A stretch of 64,000 bases of DNA from Vibrio sp. ES.051 (GTDB lineage: Bacteria; Pseudomonadota; Gammaproteobacteria; Enterobacterales; Vibrionaceae), in NCBI RefSeq assembly GCF_002563795.1, contig NZ_PDJL01000003.1, positions 434,001 through 498,000 of the forward strand, written 5' to 3'. The notes beneath the pieces are model-generated. The model did no database searches. It was not told where the DNA came from and was given only the letters and a program-made list of their open reading frames with translations. How positions within the stretch are numbered: the stretch's first letter is position 1; each line of letters starts with the position of its first letter. Made by a program: the position numbers and the translations under genes. Positions 59,352-64,000 of the stretch are shown in pieces.

Positions 59352-59780
59352 ATGTCCTTAAATAACTACGTTCATACTACCCATGAGTCTCATCACCAAT
59401 GCGCAGTTTGTTCTTCAATTGATGTCAACCCAAACTCTTTGGCAGTGAATTACCAGTGTTTGCATGATGGCACTGTTACTGGAGAGTTTCATGTTTTACA
59501 GCATCATCAAGGTTATACAGGACTGCTGCATGGTGGTATTGCCAGCTCCTTGCTCGATGGTGCGATGACGCATTGTTTATTGTTTAAAGGTATTCAAGCC
59601 CTTACGGCACAACTAGACGTTCGCTTTCATGCCTCTATTGCGTTAGGTGAACAGGTCAACATTACTGCTTATTGTGAACGAGAAAGGCGAGGTATTTATC
59701 TGCTAGTCGCTCAGTTGATTGTCAAAGACAAAGTAAGAGTGAGCGCGAAAGGTAAGTTTATTTGCCCAAATAAAAATTGA
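59352..59780 (+). CDS. PaaI-family (hotdog) thioesterase
   Basis: The 142-residue hotdog-fold protein has the catalytic region HHQGYTGLLHGGIASSLLDG followed by AMTHCLL, with the HGG motif. The second strand region is ITAYCERERRGIYLLVAQLI. It would hydrolyse acyl-CoA thioesters; the acyl group is unknown. Cysteines near the N-terminus (HHQCAVCSS) might bind metal. Start is the ATG at 59352. Confidence 0.85.
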   Translation: MSLNNYVHTTHESHHQCAVCSSIDVNPNSLAVNYQCLHDGTVTGEFHVLQHHQGYTGLLHGGIASSLLDGAMTHCLLFKGIQALTAQLDVRFHASIALGEQVNITAYCERERRGIYLLVAQLIVKDKVRVSAKGKFICPNKN

Positions 59781-59799
59781 AGCGGTGAGGCTCTAACGT

Positions 59800-59952
59800 G
59801 TGCAGGTTGTTTCTTTCACTAGCCCAAGTAAAGGTCGTTTGGAGCGGATGTCTTACGAAACCTTACGTTATATGCCAGAAAAGAAATTTAAAAATAATGA
59901 TAGTTTTAGCTATACCATCGGCGATGGTCAAAGTAGATCTCCAGTGGGATAG
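59800..59952 (+). pseudogene. Fragment of a VCBS/cadherin-like repeat protein
   Basis: A 50-residue frame (VQVVSFTSPSKGRLERMSYE, then [20 protein letters not shown]) resembles one repeat of the tandem-95/VCBS type found in giant adhesins and RTX toxins. Both sides are cut: it begins 19 bases after the thioesterase stop and ends in a stop. Probably the remains of a large surface protein. Confidence 0.45.
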
Positions 59953-60041
59953 CCACGCGGAAAACATCCATTGGCAATTCTAAGATCATCTCGCCTTTTA
60001 AGCTGAACATCAGCACGATGGTTACAAGCGTGCAAAGTCAG

Positions 60042-60383
60042 TTAGCTAAATAAGTGAGAAAACTGGGCGTTAAATTCGTTGACTTTTTCGCGCTGAATTC
60101 GGTAACACACCTTAGGCGGATTGGGCTCTGCGCTGATAAAGCCTGCTTGTTTCAAAATTCGTAAGTGCTCTGACACGGTAGATTGAGCCAAGCCGAGTTC
60201 AGACACTAAATCACTGTTTAAGCACCCATCCATGGTATCGAGAGTATGGAGAATATGCAGAATACGTAACCGAGCTGGGTGTGATAAGGCTTTAGCTTGA
60301 GCGGCGACTAATTGCTCTTTGTCGAGTTGTTGTTGTGTCGCTTCAAAAGCAATTTGGCAAGTTTCGCTGCATTTTGCGCTCAT
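60042..60383 (-). CDS. ArsR-family HTH regulator
   Basis: A 113-residue winged-helix repressor. The DNA-binding part is HPARLRILHILHTLDTMDGC followed by LNSDLVSELGLAQSTVSEHL and RILKQAGFISAEP. There is a CSETC pair near the N-terminus, and a cysteine sits in the helix before the recognition helix. Some relatives sense metals or oxidants through cysteines, but the sensing residues cannot be assigned here. The possible partner genes are the thioesterase (convergent) or the gene upstream. Confidence 0.88.
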   Translation of the reverse strand: MSAKCSETCQIAFEATQQQLDKEQLVAAQAKALSHPARLRILHILHTLDTMDGCLNSDLVSELGLAQSTVSEHLRILKQAGFISAEPNPPKVCYRIQREKVNEFNAQFSHLFS

Positions 60384-60892
60384 GTGCAGACCTTTATAGT
60401 TTATCGTCGAATTGCGATTGATTGTACGTGCGCGCTGTTAATGATGCAACTTTCGAGTAAGCAAACTGGATAATCAGACGAAATAAAAAAAGCAGAACTT
60501 AAAGATACAACGAGTTGGGGGTGTGGTATCAGGAGCTAAGTTCTGCTTAAGATTGGTTAGGACCAATGTACATTTCGTTGAAATGAACCGGATCATTACT
60601 TCTCATTTGTTATTTGATGAGAAAGGCGTTTTGGGAAGCTTTTGCTTTATCCATTCAACTTCCTCTTTTTGTACTGACCCATTGATTATGAGCAGAAAAG
60701 GGGAGCAGAAAAAGAGAGTGGTTTTCTTTTTTTTGTTCCTGATAAAGGGTAAAAGCTGAGGTTGGACTGCATAATTGGCGGATAAGAGGCAAAAAGGGGA
60801 ACAAGTGAGTTGGAAGTTTTTCTTATTTTATTACAGTGAAGTTAAGTAGTATGTCGATACTTAAATAACGGCCCCAAGTTAAGGAGCGTCAG
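60384..60892. other. Intergenic region between arsR-type and sgrR-type genes
   Basis: About 510 bases between divergent regulators. It contains a long inverted repeat with a T-run on the minus strand (60485-60549), consistent with a small RNA terminator. A plus-strand frame at 60523-60759 has no support. The SgrR-side promoter must lie in the last 100-150 bases. Confidence 0.55.
60485..60549 (-). terminator. Minus-strand terminator, possibly of a small RNA divergent to sgrR
   Basis: AAGCAGAACTTA (60490-60501) and TAAGTTCTGCTT (60538-60549) form a 12-bp stem with a 36-base loop, followed on the minus strand by TTTTTTATTT. No gene precedes it on that strand, so it may end an RNA starting near 60.8 kb. 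The loop is rich in C and contains CTCCTG and CACCCCC, which could pair with ribosome binding sites. Confidence 0.45.
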
Positions 60893-62656
60893 GTGTCTGA
60901 TCTCAACTTGTTTCGCTATTATCAACGCCTGCTCCCGTTTGGTGTTGGTGACGAAACGAAAACCACGTTACAAGAAATCGCGGATTTATTGTTTACGTCT
61001 CCTCGTCATGCGCGCAGTTTGCTATCGCAAATGCAGCACAAGGCGTGGTTGAATTGGTACCCTAAAGCAGGTAGAAATCAACGCTCAACGTTAATACTTA
61101 ATATTGACATTCACGCATTAAAGGAAAGTCTGGCGCTTGAGCGTATTCAACTAGGTAAGTATGAAAAGGCACTCTCCATCTTAGAGGAAGACGAAGTTGC
61201 ATTTGGACGTTTGTTGAAAACGACTTCTGGTGCCTCCGTTCAGGAAGGTCAGCTTAATATTCAATTAACCTACAAGCGAATGTTTGAGCGCATTGTTCCA
61301 CATCAATTGCAGCGAAGCAGCGAGCGTTTTTTGCTGCGGCAAATCTATTGTTGTTTGGTTTGTAGTGATTACAACGGGCATATACAACCTGAGCTGGCAC
61401 ATCATTGGCGTTATGACGAACATACATACGAGTGGACATTTTACCTTCGTCCGAGATTGACCTTTCATAATGGCAACCCAATTGACGCAGAAACGGTGGT
61501 GGGCTTGTTTGCTAAACTGAGTTCTCTTGAGTATTACAAAAAAGAACTCGCTCACGTTGTCAATATCACGACGCCTAATCCGCTGAAAGTCGTTTTCAAA
61601 CTTAATCGACCTGATTTAGGTTTTGCAGGGCTGATCTCCGGTGTTAAGTATGGCATTCAGCCAGTCAGCCAAGTGAATGTAGCAAACAACAAACTGGTGA
61701 TTGGTAGTGGTCCATTCTCTGTTGTCGAACACAATGAAAGTCGCTTGAAACTGCAAGCCTTTGACGGATATTACGCGTGCCGAGTGTTAACCGACTTGGT
61801 GACCATCTGGATCGTCAATGATGAGAAAATGGAAAACCCATCACTAGCGGCGAACACATGGCAACCGCAGCCAGCACCTGTGGATGATATGTGCAGTCAC
61901 TATATATCGACTCCAGCTAGGGCAGCGAGTTCGGCGAGTAAACGCAGTCGTGTTGAAGACGGATGTTTGTTCGCCTTGTTTAACCATCACGCTAAACATA
62001 AGTTATCGCCGGCGCAACGTCGTTACATCAGTGAGTTAATCCAGCCTGAGCTGTTGGCTGAAGTGATGCGTAGGGAAAATATTGTGTTTGGCAGTATACC
62101 TGCTTATAACTTGCTCCCAACCTGGAAACCTGTACTTCGTCCGTTTGGTGAGTCATTAAAATTAAAACTACCCAAACACATCACTATTGCGGGCTATAAC
62201 TATACCGCTTTACGTCGGTGCGCACGTGCCATCGCTACTCAACTAAAAGGGGTGGGGTGCAAAGTCGATATAGTGATGTATTCCTACCGAGACCTGAGCG
62301 AAAAAGCCAAGAATGGCACGCTCGATGAAACGTTGGTTGTCACGAATATAAATTTGGATGATAACCGTCACCCTTCAGCATTTACTAACTTTTTCAGTAA
62401 TGCGGTTTTGTACCATACATTGGGCGAACAAAACGCTCAGTGGCTAGACGGCCAGTTGGAAAAAGTACGAGCTTTGACGCCACTAGAAGGTTACTTAAAT
62501 GCGTTAGAGCCGATTGCATCGACTTTGATCAGTGAATACTGGATCGCACCGATGTTTCATCACACTCAAACTTTACGCTTTCAAGGTGTACTGGAGGATG
62601 TCGCTCTCACGAACTGGGGCTGGCCAGATATACGTTCGGTCTGGTCGGCAGATTAA
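60893..62656 (+). CDS. sgrR: SgrR-family transcriptional regulator
   Basis: A 587-residue protein with an N-terminal winged-helix SgrR domain (DLLFTSPRHARSLLSQMQHK) followed by a solute-binding-protein-like (SBP_bac_5) domain, beginning with a PELAHHWRYDEHTYEWTFYL-type segment. In enterobacteria SgrR activates the sRNA SgrS during sugar-phosphate stress. Here the gene stands next to a decayed mannitol-type PTS gene, which suggests a sugar-transport regulon, but the target is inferred only. GGAGCGTC precedes the GTG start at 60893. Confidence 0.85.
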   Translation: MSDLNLFRYYQRLLPFGVGDETKTTLQEIADLLFTSPRHARSLLSQMQHKAWLNWYPKAGRNQRSTLILNIDIHALKESLALERIQLGKYEKALSILEEDEVAFGRLLKTTSGASVQEGQLNIQLTYKRMFERIVPHQLQRSSERFLLRQIYCCLVCSDYNGHIQPELAHHWRYDEHTYEWTFYLRPRLTFHNGNPIDAETVVGLFAKLSSLEYYKKELAHVVNITTPNPLKVVFKLNRPDLGFAGLISGVKYGIQPVSQVNVANNKLVIGSGPFSVVEHNESRLKLQAFDGYYACRVLTDLVTIWIVNDEKMENPSLAANTWQPQPAPVDDMCSHYISTPARAASSASKRSRVEDGCLFALFNHHAKHKLSPAQRRYISELIQPELLAEVMRRENIVFGSIPAYNLLPTWKPVLRPFGESLKLKLPKHITIAGYNYTALRRCARAIATQLKGVGCKVDIVMYSYRDLSEKAKNGTLDETLVVTNINLDDNRHPSAFTNFFSNAVLYHTLGEQNAQWLDGQLEKVRALTPLEGYLNALEPIASTLISEYWIAPMFHHTQTLRFQGVLEDVALTNWGWPDIRSVWSAD

Positions 62657-62667
62657 AAACTCGTCAA

Positions 62668-63166
62668 TTGGCAGGTTTTCGTGTCTGTTTGCCTACGACA
62701 TTGTCGGTCCGGCGGTTACGGCGGCGAATTTGTTTGTCAAATCAAGCATCGAAGCTTGGTGCCACCGGATTCCTTCCTTTACTTGCGATCATTAACGAAC
62801 CGGCAAAAGTGCTGTTCTTGAATAACGCGATTGACCAAGATATCTACTACCCACTCGGCCTACAAGAAGCAGCGGAAACAGGTAAATCGATCTTTTTTAT
62901 GGTGGCGTCTAACCTTGGCCCGGGTTTAGGTATGCTGCTGGCTTACGCTAAATTTGGTCAAGGTCTGCCAAAACGTTCTGCACCAAGTGCCATCATCATT
63001 CACTTCTTCGGTGGTATTCATGAGCTGTATTTTCCCGTATGTGTTGATGAAACCTGTCATGATCGTGGCAATGATTGCGGGTGCTGCAACAGGTATTGCA
63101 ACCTTTAATCTATTAGATGCAGGTTTGGCCGCGGGGCCAAGTCCAGACTCTATCTTCTCTTATTAA
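62668..63166 (+). pseudogene. Mannitol-type PTS EIIC fragment
   Basis: Pieces in two frames read as the EIIC part of MtlA: LLAIINEPAKVLFLNNAIDQ, GLQEAAETGKSIFFMVASNL, GPGLGMLLAYAKFGQGLPKR and IIIHFFGGIHELYFP. After a frameshift near 63030 it continues as YVLMKPVMIVAMIAGAATGI and ends SPDSIFSY. The N-terminal part and the whole EIIB/EIIA half are missing. An intact terminator follows. Confidence 0.8.
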
Positions 63167-63210
63167 ACGCACAAGCCCGCCTACTCGTGGCGGATTTGTG
63201 CGTTTTTTGG
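63166..63210 (+). terminator. Rho-independent terminator after the mtlA-like fragment
   Basis: AACGCACAA and TTGTGCGTT pair, with an inner CCGCC/GGCGG stem and a TACTCGT loop, followed by TTTT. It remains intact although the gene before it has decayed. Confidence 0.85.
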
Positions 63211-63240
63211 AGTCTTTAAAAGTTCTAAAAGACACTAAGA

Positions 63241-63576
63241 TTATGAGTTGCTTGTTTTGCTGCGCTGTTCAATGACCAGCGATAATAAGCGTACGAGTAG
63301 GGACTGAGCTTCGGGAGACAGCAAGCGTGCCATGGCCGTTACATCGGCAGCGGTCACATGTTCAACGTCTCGTATATCCAATGCGATGTCGAGATCAGTC
63401 AAATCAAGAGACCGTAGTATCGAACGATACTGAGAAAGTTTCAGATCGGATTCCCCTCTTTCAATTCTTTGATAGGTTTTAACACTCATTCCGGCGACGT
63501 TTGCCATCTGGTCACGCGAAAGGCCGTTTGCTTTTCTTCTGGCGATCAGTGCTTGAATAATAGGGTCTACCTGCAT
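63241..63576 (-). CDS. XRE-family HTH regulator
   Basis: The 111-residue protein has an N-terminal Cro/CI helix-turn-helix (ALIARRKANGLSRDQMANVA, GMSVKTYQRIERGESDLKLS) and a short C-terminal helical region. The ATG at 63576 (MQVDPIIQALIARRK) is preferred to one at 63612 because it aligns with relatives. Target unknown. It may control the divergent gene that starts at 63689. Confidence 0.82.
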   Translation of the reverse strand: MQVDPIIQALIARRKANGLSRDQMANVAGMSVKTYQRIERGESDLKLSQYRSILRSLDLTDLDIALDIRDVEHVTAADVTAMARLLSPEAQSLLVRLLSLVIEQRSKTSNS

Positions 63577-63688
63577 ACGCGTTCTCAAAAAGGACAGTTT
63601 TGACCTGATCAAAGCAAGAAGTGGACCACTTTAACTACCCTGTATTTACCCAGATCCCAATTAGGTATAAGAATAGCATCCTAGAAAA

Positions 63689-64000
63689 ATGTCCCAATTT
63701 CAGTCAGTTCTTAAACCAATGGAAAAGCATCAAGCATATAAATTAATGGCAACCAAAGCCTCTGCTCGCAAAATGCAACGCATTTTGGACCAATTACTTA
63801 ATGAGATTGATGATAAACACCGGGCAACAAGAAAAGATGTCGTGACGCTAACTCGAGAATCTCAACAGCGTTTAATGCATTACAAGGAACTGTATCTACA
63901 CCGAGAGTCACTAGGAGAGGGGGAATTGCAGATTGTGTATCAAAATATGACCATTACTGAGCAGTGCTTGGCTAATATGGGCGTGTTGGCCTTGACTCAT
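63689..64000 (+). CDS. Unrecognised protein, incomplete at window edge
   Basis: An open frame from the ATG at 63689 continues beyond the window (104 codons seen). The visible part is charged and helical (SQFQSVLKPMEKHQAYKLMA, then SARKMQRILDQLLNEIDDKH), suggesting a coiled coil. I do not recognise the family. It diverges from the XRE gene, 112 bases away. Confidence 0.6.
   Translation, partial: MSQFQSVLKPMEKHQAYKLMATKASARKMQRILDQLLNEIDDKHRATRKDVVTLTRESQQRLMHYKELYLHRESLGEGELQIVYQNMTITEQCLANMGVLALTH

Noticed and set aside
60485-60549. Naming the minus-strand hairpin SgrS
   Set aside because: No SgrS-like seed or SgrT peptide could be recognised, so only a candidate small RNA terminator is reported.
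60523-60759. Plus-strand frame between arsR and sgrR
   Set aside because: It starts in the loop of the hairpin, lacks a ribosome binding site and ends in low-complexity sequence.

Overview
The window looks like Vibrionaceae chromosome, most likely Vibrio. The grounds are the gene families on the right side (YecN-type MAPEG, Gdx with a guanidine-II riboswitch, KatG, a CDGSH/glutamate-synthase fusion, SgrR, NemA), an integron attC site of the V. parahaemolyticus type at 34.8 kb, and the many IS3, IS5, IS66 and IS1111 elements. Species cannot be settled from the sequence alone.

Two very different halves meet at a tRNA-Gly gene (40870-40944). Left of it, positions 1-40.8 kb are a genomic island and IS graveyard. 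It opens with the end of an IS3 element that truncates an AlbA_2 (Schlafen-like) gene. A two-gene operon follows: an NdpA-family nucleoid-associated protein and a membrane protein (2.2-4.5 kb). Then come nested insertions whose history can be read from target duplications: IS66 (4621-8423, 8-bp duplication) with an IS1111-type element inside tnpC; IS5 copies at 10256-11309 and 14476-15516 (9-bp duplications), the second sitting inside a decayed IS66-like element; and an IS1111-type element at 17.2-19.8 kb split by an IS3 (3-bp duplication). A LuxR-type regulator, a small outer-membrane barrel protein and a dead group II intron end lie between them.

From 20 to 34 kb is a chemotaxis and c-di-GMP cluster. 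Two methyl-accepting chemotaxis proteins (19999-21891 and 30155-32050) appear identical over the signalling half and differ mainly in the membrane-distal sensor region. Each is followed by small unrecognised genes. Between them are a dead receptor, a CheV, a damaged HDOD protein and a PAS-GGDEF-EAL protein whose last codons are supplied by an IS3. The cluster is decaying: a second IS3 interrupts the small gene after the second receptor, an EAL fragment follows, and a third receptor remnant lies at 36.6 kb. From 34.4 to 38.1 kb are integron-cassette remains (two VOC proteins with an attC between), a P-loop kinase-like gene, and LysR and NUDIX fragments. The right end of the island is an integrase module (38.1-40.7 kb) with an excisionase-like gene, a Cro/CI-type regulator and three tandem 11-bp repeats, abutting the 3' end of tRNA-Gly.

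Right of the tRNA the sequence reads as ordinary chromosome: secreted and lipoprotein hypotheticals, an L,D-transpeptidase-like protein, MAPEG, Gdx under a guanidine riboswitch, a DMT permease, a GNAT acetyltransferase and an aldehyde dehydrogenase. Next come a DASS transporter (single-base frameshift) with a divergent DcuS/DcuR-like two-component pair, YbaK, the CDGSH fusion, KatG plus a NifW-like protein, an old-yellow-enzyme reductase, a PaaI thioesterase, an ArsR regulator, SgrR with a decayed mannitol PTS gene behind it, an XRE regulator, and the start of an unrecognised gene running off the end.
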